Of a stretch of 64,000 bases of DNA, positions 21,946-32,447 are shown one piece after another (position 1 is the first letter of the stretch; every line of letters begins with the position of its first letter). The notes beneath the pieces were generated by a model that saw only the letters and a list, made by a program, of their open reading frames with translations, was not told the DNA's origin and searched no databases. Both the position numbers and the translations under genes were made by a program. The stretch is from contig NZ_QDKO01000009.1 of NCBI RefSeq assembly GCF_003094615.1, positions 702,104-766,103 of the forward strand. The letters run 5' to 3'. The DNA is from Caulobacter radicis. Its GTDB lineage: Bacteria > Pseudomonadota > Alphaproteobacteria > Caulobacterales > Caulobacteraceae.

Positions 21946-22701
21946 CTACAGCGACTGCCCGTCATCCACCGTGAACACCGATCCCGTCACCGCCCGCGAG
22001 GCGTCCGAGGCCAGGTACAGCGCCGTGGCCTCCAGGTCGCTGGTGTCCATCAGCCGCTTTCTCGGGAAGCCGGCCACCAGCTTCTGCCCGCCCTCGCTGT
22101 CGAACCAGGCGTCGTTGAGTTCGGTGCGGATGTAGCCGGGGCAGAGAACATTGACGTTGATGCCCTTGCTGGCCCACTCGCGGGCCAGGCTCTTGCCCAT
22201 GTGGGCCGTGGCGGCCTTGGACGCGCAGTAGGCGGTGATGCCCGGCAGCACCTTGTGGGCGCCGATCGAGGCCACCAGCACGACCCGGCCGCGCGCCTCG
22301 ACCCCGGCCTTGATCATCCGCCGCGCCCCCTCGCGGGCGGTCAGGAACACGCCCCGGGTGTTGACCCCCAGGATCTTGTCGAAGTCCTCGATGGCGATAT
22401 CCAGCGCCGAGGCGCGGACATTGATCCCGGCGTTGGCGATCACCGAGTTCGGCGCGCCCCAGGCGGCCTCCACCGCGTCATAGGCGGCGATCACCGAGGC
22501 CTCGTCCTCGACGTCCATCGACACCGCCAGGGCCGTTCCGCCGATCGCCTCGATCTCGCCGACCAGGGTCGCCAGCCGGTCGGCCCGCCGCGCCGCCACC
22601 GCCACCCGCGCGCCGGCCTTGGCGGCGGCCAGCGCCAGGTTCGCGCCGATGCCCGACGAGGCGCCGGTGATCAGGACGGTGCGGCCGGAAAGATCGGTCA
22701 T
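21946..22701 (-). CDS. Short-chain dehydrogenase/reductase
   Basis: This 251-residue classical SDR has the nucleotide-binding motif TGASSGIG (12-19), NAGI (90-93), and the catalytic S145, Y158 and K162 (VASIG, YCASK). The C-terminal DASRAVTGSVFTVDDGQ is typical of NAD(P)-dependent sugar or gluconate dehydrogenases and 3-oxoacyl reductases. Substrate cannot be told from sequence. Lying just downstream of the fucosidase gene, it might oxidise a released sugar such as L-fucose. Its Shine-Dalgarno sequence is buried in an inverted repeat (22705-22736). Confidence 0.92.
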   Translation of the reverse strand: MTDLSGRTVLITGASSGIGANLALAAAKAGARVAVAARRADRLATLVGEIEAIGGTALAVSMDVEDEASVIAAYDAVEAAWGAPNSVIANAGINVRASALDIAIEDFDKILGVNTRGVFLTAREGARRMIKAGVEARGRVVLVASIGAHKVLPGITAYCASKAATAHMGKSLAREWASKGINVNVLCPGYIRTELNDAWFDSEGGQKLVAGFPRKRLMDTSDLEATALYLASDASRAVTGSVFTVDDGQSL

Positions 22702-22704
22702 GGC

Positions 22705-22736
22705 GTATGCTCCCTCGGTTTCGAAAGGGAGCATAC
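22705..22736 (-). promoter_or_regulatory. Inverted repeat covering the Shine-Dalgarno sequence of the SDR gene
   Basis: GTATGCTCCCT and AGGGAGCATAC are perfect 11 bp inverse complements separated by 10 bp. In the transcript the second arm holds the AGGGAG ribosome-binding sequence three bases before the ATG region of the dehydrogenase, so folding would hide it. Alternatively the DNA palindrome is a repressor operator. It occupies most of the 50 bp gap after the fucosidase gene. Confidence 0.65.
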
Positions 22737-22751
22737 GGGCGTTTGAAAGGC

Positions 22752-24365
22752 TTAGGCCAGCCCCGGACCTTCGATCTTCACCACCGGGGTAAAGGCCGGC
22801 CGCCGTTCGGGCAAGGTGATCTTCAAGCCCTTGTCGTCGCGGGTGAAGGGCAGGGGATCGCCGCCAAGCAAGCTGACGCGCCGCACCTCGCCGCTCGCAT
22901 GCGGCGCGCCCAACGCCAGGCTCTCGATCACCATCTCGCGGCCCGGCTCGACCAGCGGCAGGGCATAGAGCGCGCCGGCCTTGGTGGTGAAGCGGATGTC
23001 GCGGGCCTCGAACGGCTTGGCGTCGCCCTCGTTCTGCATCCCCTCGACCAGGCGGGTGGGACCCTCGCCGTAGATCTTCCACGGACGGGTCGAATAGATC
23101 GCCTCGCCGTTGACGGCGATCCAGCCGGCCATGTCGGCCAGCACCCTGGCTTCCTTGTCGTCGATCGAGCCGTCGCCGCGCTGGGGGATCGACAGCATCA
23201 GCGTGCCGTTCTTGCTGACCATGTCGGTCAGGCGCTGGATCACGTCCCTGGCGGTCTTGTAGCCGTCGCGCTCATAGAGGCCGCGGTCGTAGTGCCAGTT
23301 GCCGATGCAGGTATCGGTCTGCCAGGGCTCGTCGCGCAGCCGGTCGGAGAAGCCGCGCTCGACGTCTTCCACGATCGCCTTGCGCTGGAAGGGCGTCAGC
23401 TTCTTGCCGGTCACCACAACGTCGGTCCTGCCGAACTGGCGCATGGCGTTGTTGTAGAAGTGCGCCGTCGCCTCCAGCCCCGCCTGGCCCAGCGGCAGGG
23501 CGTAGTTGTCGAAATAGACCATGTCGGGCTTGTAGCGGTCGACGAGGTCGTTCTGGCGCAACAGCCAGTTGCGCACGAAGGCGGGATTGTTCGGCGGCGG
23601 GGTCTCCAGCCACTCGCCGTCGTGCTTGTCGTGCCAGGCGTTGGCCTGCGCGATCGAATTGATCCCGTCGGGGATCACCATGTTGGGGCCGGTATAGAGG
23701 TCCTGCGGATCCAGGCCTTCCCACCACTTGCCCTTGCCGTCGGCCTTCCTCAGGCGGAAGGCGTCGTAGCGCTGGCCCTTCAGCGGGCCTTCGGCGTCGT
23801 AGCCGTAGGCGGTCTGCCACCAGTGCCAGGCGTGGGCGGCGTGGTTGGAGACGGCGAACTTCAGGCCGTGGCGGCGCGCGACCTTCTCCCACGTCCCGAC
23901 GATGTCGCGCCTGGGCCCCACGCGCGTCGAGTTCCAGGCGTGATGGCGGCTGTCGAACAGGTCGAGATTGTCGTGGTGGTTGGCCATCGACATGAAGAAC
24001 TTCGCCCCGGCGGCGACATAGGACTTCATCAGGCCTTCGGGATCCCAGGCGTCGGCCTTCCAGCGCGGGATGAACTCCATGAACCCGAACTGCGTCGGAT
24101 GCCCGTAGGTTTTCACGTGGTGTTCGTAGAAGGGGTTGCCCTGCTGGTACATCTGCCGGCCGTACCAGTCGCCGTACTCGGGCACGCATTGCGGGCCCCA
24201 GTGCGACCAGATGCCGAGCTTGGCGTCCCGGAACCAGTCGGGCGTCCGGTAGCCGGCGGCCAGCGACTCCCAGGACGCCTTGAACGGTCCACGGGATCCC
24301 GCCAGAGCAGGCGAGGCGGCGAGGCCGGCGGTCGCGCCCAGAAGCGCGCGGCGGGTGAAGGGCAT
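22752..24365 (-). CDS. GH29 family alpha-L-fucosidase, Tat-exported
   Basis: This 537-residue protein has a twin-arginine signal (MPFTRRALLGATAGLAAS, cleavage near 22). The GH29 barrel follows: TPDWFRDAKLGIWSHWGPQCVPEYGDWYG (41-69), FFMSMANHHDNLDLFDS (123-139), and KPDMVYFDNYALPLG with D286 as likely nucleophile, then GTLMLSIPQRGDGSI and a C-terminal beta domain. GH29 enzymes release L-fucose from glycans. It probably works in the periplasm. It forms a unit with the SDR gene and lies next to GH97, GH3 and an acetylesterase, suggesting attack on a fucosylated, acetylated glycan. Confidence 0.92.
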   Translation of the reverse strand: MPFTRRALLGATAGLAASPALAGSRGPFKASWESLAAGYRTPDWFRDAKLGIWSHWGPQCVPEYGDWYGRQMYQQGNPFYEHHVKTYGHPTQFGFMEFIPRWKADAWDPEGLMKSYVAAGAKFFMSMANHHDNLDLFDSRHHAWNSTRVGPRRDIVGTWEKVARRHGLKFAVSNHAAHAWHWWQTAYGYDAEGPLKGQRYDAFRLRKADGKGKWWEGLDPQDLYTGPNMVIPDGINSIAQANAWHDKHDGEWLETPPPNNPAFVRNWLLRQNDLVDRYKPDMVYFDNYALPLGQAGLEATAHFYNNAMRQFGRTDVVVTGKKLTPFQRKAIVEDVERGFSDRLRDEPWQTDTCIGNWHYDRGLYERDGYKTARDVIQRLTDMVSKNGTLMLSIPQRGDGSIDDKEARVLADMAGWIAVNGEAIYSTRPWKIYGEGPTRLVEGMQNEGDAKPFEARDIRFTTKAGALYALPLVEPGREMVIESLALGAPHASGEVRRVSLLGGDPLPFTRDDKGLKITLPERRPAFTPVVKIEGPGLA

Positions 24366-24410
24366 GGTCGGTCTCGTATCTCTCGGATCGGTCGGTGGTG
24401 TCGCCCTCGT

Positions 24411-24485
24411 CCTTCGACAAGCTCAGGATGAGGGCTATTGCAAAGGCGGGTCAGTAAGAAGACCTCACCCTGAGCTTGTCGAAGG
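24411..24485. repeat. Intergenic palindromic element, family F
   Basis: Arms of 23 bp at 24411-24433 and 24463-24485 are inverse complements with one mismatch. Their core is CTTCGACAAGCTCAGG and CCTGAGCTTGTCGAAG. The gap between is 29 bp. It lies between the GH29 and GH97 genes. This CTTCGACAAGCTCAGG palindrome type is one I recall as frequent in intergenic DNA of many high-GC bacteria. Confidence 0.85.
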
Positions 24486-24511
24486 GCGGGGTCTTCGGTC
24501 CAAGGGAAGCG

Positions 24512-26479
24512 CTAGCGGACCGGCGTCAGGCGCGCGGCCGCGCCGCCGCTGGCGGCGAGTTTCAGGGTCAGGGTCGAAGTGGCGGAAACGGAGGGATGCG
24601 AAACCTCGATACCGGTCGGGGTCGCGCCGTCCTGGCGAACGTCGGCCTTCCACGCGCCCTTGCCCAGGAAATCGAGCGGAACCTTCACCGTCCGGGCGGT
24701 CTCGTTGTTCAGCGCGCCAACCCACCATTCGGCGCCCTTGCGGCGGGCGATGACGATCGACTGGCCGATCTCGCCGGTCACGAAGCGCACCTCGTCCCAG
24801 GTGGTCGGCACGGCAGCGGCGAAGTCCAGGCCCTGCGGGCTTTCGGCATAGGTGTCGGGGCTGTCGGCGACGATGGCGAAGGGGCTGTCGTAGACGACGA
24901 ACATCGCCAGCGCCTGGCCGCGCGTGGTCTGCACGAAGGGCAGCTTGTCGCGCGGCTCGAACTTGGCGGGCTCCACGTTGCGAAAGCCGCCGGGGGTGTA
25001 GTCCATCGGTCCCAGCAGCATGCGGGTATAGGCGAGGTTGACGTTGTGGGTCGCGGTGATCCGCGCGCTCCACTTGTTGTATTCCGCCCCCAGAACGCCT
25101 TCCTGCGTCAGGTAGTGCGGATAGGTCCGGATCAGGCCCGTCGGGTGATAGGCGCCGTGCAGGTCGACCATCAGGTGGTGCTGGGCGGCCTTCTTCAGCA
25201 GGCGGTGGTAGAAGTCGACCATCGCTTGATCGTCACGGTCCATGAAGTCGACCTTGATCCCCTTGATCCCCCACTGTTCGTAGAGGGGCAGGGCCTCGTC
25301 CATCTGGGCGTCCAGCGCCTTCCAGTTCAGCCACAGCCAGACGCCGACCTTCCTGTCGGCGCCGTAGGCGATCAGGCCGGGCAGGTCGAGTTCGGGCTTG
25401 GGACGGGTGACGTCGACGCCCGGCCGCACCACCGAGGCGCCGCCGGCCCCGACGTTCCAGCCCTCGTCGATCAGCATGTATTCCAGGCCGTTGGCGGCGG
25501 CGAAGTCGATATAGGCCTTGATCGTCTGCGGGTTCATGCCCGCGTCGGGCACGGCCTTCAGCGCCGGGCCGTTCCACCAGTCCCAGGCGGCCTTGCCCGG
25601 CTTGATCCAGCTGGCGTCGGCCACGATCGACGGCGCGCTCAGCGTGGTCAGCAGGGTGTTTTCAATCAGCTGGCCGGCCTCGGGCGAGATCATGATCACC
25701 CGCCACGGCGAGACCACGTCGGCGCCCAAGCGGGTCTTCACCGCAGTGCCCGAGCCGTCCAGACGCGGCGACAGCTTGACCGACAGGCCCAGGCGTCCGT
25801 CGCCCCGACCGGTCAGGTACATGCCGGCCCAGTCCTTCAGGTCGGCCTCGGCCAGCGCGAAGGCGGCGTTGTCGCCCTGGCAGACCAGCGGGGCGTCATA
25901 GAGGTTATGCTCGCGGAACTTCGAAGCCTGCACGGCGTCGAACTCGCCCTCGTGGCTGGTGCCGAACTTGCCGAGGTTCAGGCCCCAGCAGCCGTAGTCC
26001 CGGGGGAACGAGAACCCGGTCACCTCGTCATTGACGTTGGTGGCCGCCGTCGCCTCCTGCTGGGGCAGCACATAGCGGAAGGCCACGCCCTGATCGTAGG
26101 CGCGGAAGACTACCCGCAAGCGGCGGCCGCTCTCTTCCTGGAAGTCGACGGCCAGTTCGTTGCGCTTCTGAGAGACGTGGCTGACCTTGGCGGCCGGCAG
26201 GTCGTAGACGTCCTCGCCGCTGCTGGTCTGCGCGCCGACGATCTTCACGCCGTAGGAGAAGCGGCCGCCCTTGGAGAGCTCCAGCCCCAGGCCCGAGGGC
26301 GCGATCAGGGTCTTGCCCCGGTAGGCGACGGCGTAGCGCGCCTGTCCCGACTCGTCGGAGACTTGGATCGAGATCGCGCCGTCGGGAGAGGAGAGAGTGC
26401 GGGTTTCAGCGGAGGCTTCTGCGCCATACAGCGCTGTCAATGCGGCCCCAGCCAGCAAGGCGCTCCGAACGACCCCCAT
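24512..26479 (-). CDS. GH97 family glycoside hydrolase (probable retaining alpha-galactosidase type)
   Basis: This 655-residue protein has a signal peptide (about 1-24), an N-terminal beta-sandwich (25-285), the catalytic barrel (about 290-560; AAWDWWNGPALKAV, EYMLIDEGWN) and a C-terminal beta domain, the GH97 layout. In GH97 the inverting members use glutamate bases while retaining members use an aspartate nucleophile. Here D411 in IKVDFMDRDDQ fits the nucleophile, and E466 (GAEYNKW) fits the acid/base, with the same 55-residue spacing I recall for the retaining Bacteroides alpha-galactosidase. E460 is another candidate. It diverges from the GH3 gene and shares its promoter region. Confidence 0.9.
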   Translation of the reverse strand: MGVVRSALLAGAALTALYGAEASAETRTLSSPDGAISIQVSDESGQARYAVAYRGKTLIAPSGLGLELSKGGRFSYGVKIVGAQTSSGEDVYDLPAAKVSHVSQKRNELAVDFQEESGRRLRVVFRAYDQGVAFRYVLPQQEATAATNVNDEVTGFSFPRDYGCWGLNLGKFGTSHEGEFDAVQASKFREHNLYDAPLVCQGDNAAFALAEADLKDWAGMYLTGRGDGRLGLSVKLSPRLDGSGTAVKTRLGADVVSPWRVIMISPEAGQLIENTLLTTLSAPSIVADASWIKPGKAAWDWWNGPALKAVPDAGMNPQTIKAYIDFAAANGLEYMLIDEGWNVGAGGASVVRPGVDVTRPKPELDLPGLIAYGADRKVGVWLWLNWKALDAQMDEALPLYEQWGIKGIKVDFMDRDDQAMVDFYHRLLKKAAQHHLMVDLHGAYHPTGLIRTYPHYLTQEGVLGAEYNKWSARITATHNVNLAYTRMLLGPMDYTPGGFRNVEPAKFEPRDKLPFVQTTRGQALAMFVVYDSPFAIVADSPDTYAESPQGLDFAAAVPTTWDEVRFVTGEIGQSIVIARRKGAEWWVGALNNETARTVKVPLDFLGKGAWKADVRQDGATPTGIEVSHPSVSATSTLTLKLAASGGAAARLTPVR

Positions 26480-26615
26480 GCAACGTCTCCCTAAAATTCG
26501 TTGTCTCAGTGTTTGTCGTATTAATTAGACCGTGTATGCATCGGCGTCGAGCTTTCGATACCGGTAACATCCAGGCGGCTTCCAGACCGCCCAAAGCAAG
26601 GAAGAGCGGGGGAGC
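26480..26615. promoter_or_regulatory. Divergent GH97 / GH3 promoter region with LacI-type operator candidate
   Basis: This 136 bp region is AT-rich near 26515-26530 (TATTAATTAGAC). At 26557-26571 it holds GATACCGGTAACATC, with a central palindrome TACCGGTA. A central CG flanked by inverted half sites is the common form of LacI-family operators, which control many sugar-utilisation genes in alphaproteobacteria. No LacI gene is present in the window. A GGGGGAG Shine-Dalgarno sequence precedes the GH3 ATG. Confidence 0.5.
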
Positions 26616-29072
<2,457 letters not shown>

Positions 29073-29095
29073 TCGACTTTGCGGAAATAGACGAC

Positions 29096-29239
29096 GTCAT
29101 CCCGGAAAGCCCGAAGGGCTTATCCGGGACCCAGGGGCCGGCGCACAGCGTCGGCAGCCGCCGGATGGCTTGTCCATCCGTCGAGCCCAGTCCCCTGGGT
29201 CCCGGGTCTACGGCGCTACGCGCCTTCGCCCGGGATGAC
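29096..29239. repeat. Intergenic palindromic element, family D (copy 1)
   Basis: Outer arms GTCATCCCGG (29096-29105) and CCGGGATGAC (29230-29239) enclose inner arms CCGGGACCCAGGGG (29124-29137) and CCCCTGGGTCCCGG (29192-29205). Smaller hairpins (AAAGCCCGAAGGGCTT; GGCGCTACGCGCC) lie between outer and inner arms. A second copy is at 57541-57679. It fills most of the gap between the GH3 and acetylesterase genes and could end or stabilise the GH3 transcript. Confidence 0.9.
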
Positions 29240-29268
29240 GATTTTTGTGATCTAACCGGAGACCTAGC

Positions 29269-31209
29269 GTGCGCCTGACCCGTCACCTGCTCGCTGGGGC
29301 CGCCGCCCTGGTCTTCGTGTCGCCCGCCGCCGCAGCCCCGCTGCTGGCCTCGGTGTTCACCGATCACGCCGTGCTCCAGCGCGACCAGCCGATCCGGGTC
29401 TGGGGCGTGGCCGCGCCGGGCGCCGTCGTCGCCCTCGACCTGTCGGGCGAGCAGGGCCTGGCCACGGCCGACGCCAAGGGTCGCTGGGTCGCCCTGCTGA
29501 ACGCCCGTCCGGCGACGGGCCAGCCCCTGACCCTGACCGTCAAGGCCGGCGAGGCGACCCAGACCGTCTCCGACCTCCTGATGGGCGACGTCTGGCTGTG
29601 CTCGGGCCAGTCGAACATGGAATATCCGCTGCGCCGCGCCCTCAACGGCGAGGCCGAGGCGGCCGGGGCGACCGACCCGCACGTGCGCCTACTGCAGACC
29701 GGCCGCACCAGCCTGCCCAACCCCACCGACACGCTGCCCGCCCAGGCCGCCTGGAAGGTCTCGGCCTACGACAGCGCCAACAACTTCTCGGCCGCCTGCT
29801 TCTTCATGGGCCGCGACATCCGCAAGAGCACGGGAGCGCCGGTCGGCTTGATCGACGCCACCTGGGGCGGGTCGATCATCCAGGACTGGATCAGCGGCCA
29901 GGGCCTGAAGGCGCTAGGCGGCTATGACGAGGGCCTGTCGGTGCTGGCCGACTACGCCAGGGATCCCGCCAAGGGCATGGCCCGCTGGGGGGCGATGCTC
30001 GACCGCTGGGCCGCCAGGGTCGAGCCCCATGCGGCGGGTTGGGCCAGGCCCGGCTTCGACGACCGCGCCTGGGCGACCATGCCGGCCGAGCAGTTCTGGG
30101 AGACCAATCCGGGCCTGGAAACCTTCGACGGCACGATCTGGCTACGCGCCGAGATCGTCCTGACCAAGGCCCAGGCCGCGCAGGGCGCGACCCTGGTCCT
30201 GGGGCCGGTCGACGACATCGACACCAGCTTCGTCAACGGCCGCCAGGTCGGTTCGCAGGAAGGCTGGGACTTCAAGCGCGCCTACGCCGTGCCGGCCGGA
30301 ACCCTGAAGCCCGGCCGCAACGTGATCGCCGTGCGCGCCATCGACGTTGGCGGCGGCGGCGGCGCCTGGGGGCCCGCCAAGGACAAGGGCCTGAAGCTGG
30401 CCGACGGCGCGTTCGTGCCGCTGGGCGGAACCTGGCGCTACAAGGTCTCGACGAAGCTGGCCGACACCGGCCTGCCGCCGCACGCGCCGTGGCTGGGAAC
30501 CTCGGGCCTGTCGACCCTGCACAACGGCATGATCGCCCCGCTGGCGCCCTACGCCGTCAAGGGCTTCGCCTGGTACCAGGGCGAGGCCAACGTCACCGAG
30601 GCCAAGGAATACGCCCGGCTGATGCCGGCCCTAATCGCCGACTGGCGCCGAGCCTTCGACGCCCCCGACGCGCCGTTCCTGATGGTGCAGCTGGCCGCCT
30701 TCGGCCCGCAGGTCGACAAGCCGGCCGTCTCGCGCTGGGCCGAATTGCGCGACGTCCAGCGCCGCACCGTCGCCGCCGATCCCAAGACGGGCCTGGCCTC
30801 GGCCGTCGACCTCGGTTCGCCCTACGACATCCACCCGGCCGACAAGCTTCAGGTCGGCCTGCGCCTTTCCGGCCTGGCCCGCAAGCTGGCCTATGGCGAG
30901 GTCCTGAACGCCTCCGGGCCCGCGCCGGTCTCCGCCGTGCGCGACGGCGCCGACATCGTAGTCGCCCTGGATCAGCCGGCGGTGGTGTACGGCTCGGGTC
31001 GGCCCGCCGGCTTCGAACTGTGCGACGCCGCCGAGTCGTGCCGCTTCGTCGATGCGTCTGTGGAGGGCAGCAAGGTCCGCCTGGCCGTCCCGGCCGGCTA
31101 CGCCGCCGTGAAGGTCCGCTTCGCCTGGGCCGACAGCCCCGCGCTGAACCTGTTCGGCGCCAACCGCCTGCCCGCGACGCCGTTCGAACTCAAAATCCCT
31201 CTCTCTTAG
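29269..31209 (+). CDS. Sialate O-acetylesterase-like (SASA family) exported esterase
   Basis: This 646-residue SGNH-type esterase has a signal peptide (about 1-22), an N-terminal beta domain (24-105), and the catalytic motif CSGQSNMEYP with nucleophile S115. The partner residues are probably in SPYDIHPADK (about 513-522). Between about 230 and 400 is an inserted GH2-like sugar-binding beta-sandwich (FDGTIWLRAEIVL, LVLGPVDDIDTSFVNG, NVIAVRAID), common in this family. Members remove acetyl groups from sialic acids or plant polysaccharides. The neighbours favour a plant glycan. GTG start. The last five codons (KIPLS) and stop lie in a family B repeat. Confidence 0.9.
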   Translation: MRLTRHLLAGAAALVFVSPAAAAPLLASVFTDHAVLQRDQPIRVWGVAAPGAVVALDLSGEQGLATADAKGRWVALLNARPATGQPLTLTVKAGEATQTVSDLLMGDVWLCSGQSNMEYPLRRALNGEAEAAGATDPHVRLLQTGRTSLPNPTDTLPAQAAWKVSAYDSANNFSAACFFMGRDIRKSTGAPVGLIDATWGGSIIQDWISGQGLKALGGYDEGLSVLADYARDPAKGMARWGAMLDRWAARVEPHAAGWARPGFDDRAWATMPAEQFWETNPGLETFDGTIWLRAEIVLTKAQAAQGATLVLGPVDDIDTSFVNGRQVGSQEGWDFKRAYAVPAGTLKPGRNVIAVRAIDVGGGGGAWGPAKDKGLKLADGAFVPLGGTWRYKVSTKLADTGLPPHAPWLGTSGLSTLHNGMIAPLAPYAVKGFAWYQGEANVTEAKEYARLMPALIADWRRAFDAPDAPFLMVQLAAFGPQVDKPAVSRWAELRDVQRRTVAADPKTGLASAVDLGSPYDIHPADKLQVGLRLSGLARKLAYGEVLNASGPAPVSAVRDGADIVVALDQPAVVYGSGRPAGFELCDAAESCRFVDASVEGSKVRLAVPAGYAAVKVRFAWADSPALNLFGANRLPATPFELKIPLS

Positions 31210-31388
31210 AGAGAGGGAGGGGCCCGCCGCGAAGCGGTGGGAGGGTGAGAGGTTTCACCCTTGGCCGGCAATCCTGTGCGCCTGGCCACCATCGCCGACG
31301 ACCGCGCCCCATCCTGAGAGATTATAACCTCTCACCCTCCCACGCCTTCGGCGTGGGCCCCTCCCTCTCTCGATGAGAGAGGGATTTT
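31192..31388. repeat. Intergenic palindromic element, family B (inverted pair)
   Basis: Two roughly 60 bp copies of a unit (AAAATCCCTCTCTC, GAGAGAGGGAGGGG, CCGC-GAAG-CGG hairpin, TGGGAGGGTGAGAGG) lie in opposite orientation at both ends with about 75 bp between. A single unit occurs at 34041-34100. The left copy overlaps the end of the acetylesterase gene. Confidence 0.88.
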
Positions 31389-31463
31389 AGGCTCCAGCCC
31401 CGCTTATTAACCAGCAACCCCTTGCCGCATAATGCTTTCCCTCCTCGGAAACGAGGATTTCGC

Positions 31464-31643
31464 GTGACCGACCGCACCTGCGAAGAACTGGCCGAACTTT
31501 GGCGCACGGTGTTCGGCGAACCGCCGCCGATCACCACTGAGCCCGGCCTCGTCGCCGAGGTGCTCGTGCGCTGCCTGCCGCTCGCCGAACCCTATGCTCC
31601 GCAAGCCGTCCATATGGCTCAGCTTCCGCGAAAAGCGTCCTGA
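31464..31643 (+). CDS. Small conserved-looking protein of unknown function
   Basis: This 59-residue protein starts VTDRTCEELAELWRTVFGE and continues PPPITTEPGLVAEVLVRCLP. It looks like a small globular helical protein. I recall similar short LAELWR-FGEPP proteins in Caulobacterales but know no function. GTG is chosen over an upstream in-frame start because a GAGGA Shine-Dalgarno sequence lies 6 bp before it. It has two cysteines and no membrane segment. It stands just upstream of ahpC on the same strand, 102 bp away, though the OxyR-type site in between suggests ahpC has its own promoter. Confidence 0.6.
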   Translation: MTDRTCEELAELWRTVFGEPPPITTEPGLVAEVLVRCLPLAEPYAPQAVHMAQLPRKAS

Positions 31644-31650
31644 ACGCCCC

Positions 31651-31687
31651 ATAGGTCGGATCTATCTTCAGAACTAATTTTATCGAT
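31651..31687. promoter_or_regulatory. OxyR-type binding site upstream of ahpC
   Basis: The OxyR consensus is two ATAG-N7-CTAT-like units 7 bp apart. Here ATAGGTCGGATCTAT (31651-31665) matches all ten defined positions of one unit including the inner T and A. After 7 bp, ACTAATTTTATCGAT (31673-31687) matches six of ten. The site ends 58 bp before the ahpC ATG, a suitable activator position. Confidence 0.75.
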
Positions 31688-31745
31688 TGGACCTATTTTC
31701 TGCATCGCGATACCTACGACGCATCCTTTTCCAACGGAGCGTCCC

Positions 31746-32309
31746 ATGTCGCTGATCAACACCACGATCAAATCCTTCACCGCCCAGTCGTACAAGGACG
31801 GCAAGTTCGTCACGGTCAGCGACGCCGACACCAAGGGCAAGTGGTCGGTCTTCTTCTTCTACCCGGCCGACTTCACCTTCGTGTGCCCGACCGAACTGGA
31901 AGACCTGGCCGACAACTACGACGTCTTCACCCGCCTGGGCGTCGAGATCTACGCCGTGTCGACCGACACGCACTTCTCGCACAAGGCCTGGCACGACAGC
32001 TCGCCGGCCATCGGCAAGATCAAGTACCACATGGTCGGCGACCCGTCGGGCGCGATCACCAACAACTTCGAGATCATGCGTCCGGGCGTCGGCCTGGCCG
32101 ACCGCGGCACCTTCCTGGTCGACCCGGAAGGCGTGATCCAGTTCATGGAAGTCACCGCCGAAGGCATCGGCCGCAACGCCATCGAACTGCTGCGCAAGAT
32201 CAAGGCCGCCCAGTACGTGGCTTCGCACCCGGGCGAAGTCTGCCCGGCCAAGTGGGAAGAGGGTGAAAAGACCCTGGCCCCCTCGCTCGACCTCGTCGGC
32301 AAGATCTAA
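31746..32309 (+). CDS. ahpC: Alkyl hydroperoxide reductase subunit C (peroxiredoxin)
   Basis: This 187-residue typical two-cysteine peroxiredoxin reduces hydrogen peroxide and organic hydroperoxides in the cytosol. The peroxidatic C47 is in [12 protein letters not shown] and the resolving C166 in [10 protein letters not shown], the exact positions of the enteric enzyme. The ATG has a GGAG ribosome-binding sequence. The next gene, ahpF, recycles it. An OxyR-type site upstream predicts peroxide induction. Confidence 0.98.
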   Translation: MSLINTTIKSFTAQSYKDGKFVTVSDADTKGKWSVFFFYPADFTFVCPTELEDLADNYDVFTRLGVEIYAVSTDTHFSHKAWHDSSPAIGKIKYHMVGDPSGAITNNFEIMRPGVGLADRGTFLVDPEGVIQFMEVTAEGIGRNAIELLRKIKAAQYVASHPGEVCPAKWEEGEKTLAPSLDLVGKI

Positions 32310-32329
32310 GCGTACCTGGAACTACCCCG

Positions 32330-32362
32330 CGCCGCCGCTTCGCTCCTTCTGGAGCGGCGGCG
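32330..32362 (+). other. Stem-loop between ahpC and ahpF
   Basis: CGCCGCCGCT and AGCGGCGGCG form a 10 bp GC stem with a 13-base loop, 20 bp after the ahpC stop. No T-run follows. In ahpCF operons such an intercistronic structure often allows much more AhpC than AhpF to be made. This explanation is inferred here. Confidence 0.6.
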
Positions 32363-32447
32363 CAACCCTCCGATCGTTCGCCGCGTTCGATCCTCCCCCG
32401 ACATTCGAACGCACTTCCTCCTCCCCCTCGTTTTCTGGGAGCCCGTC

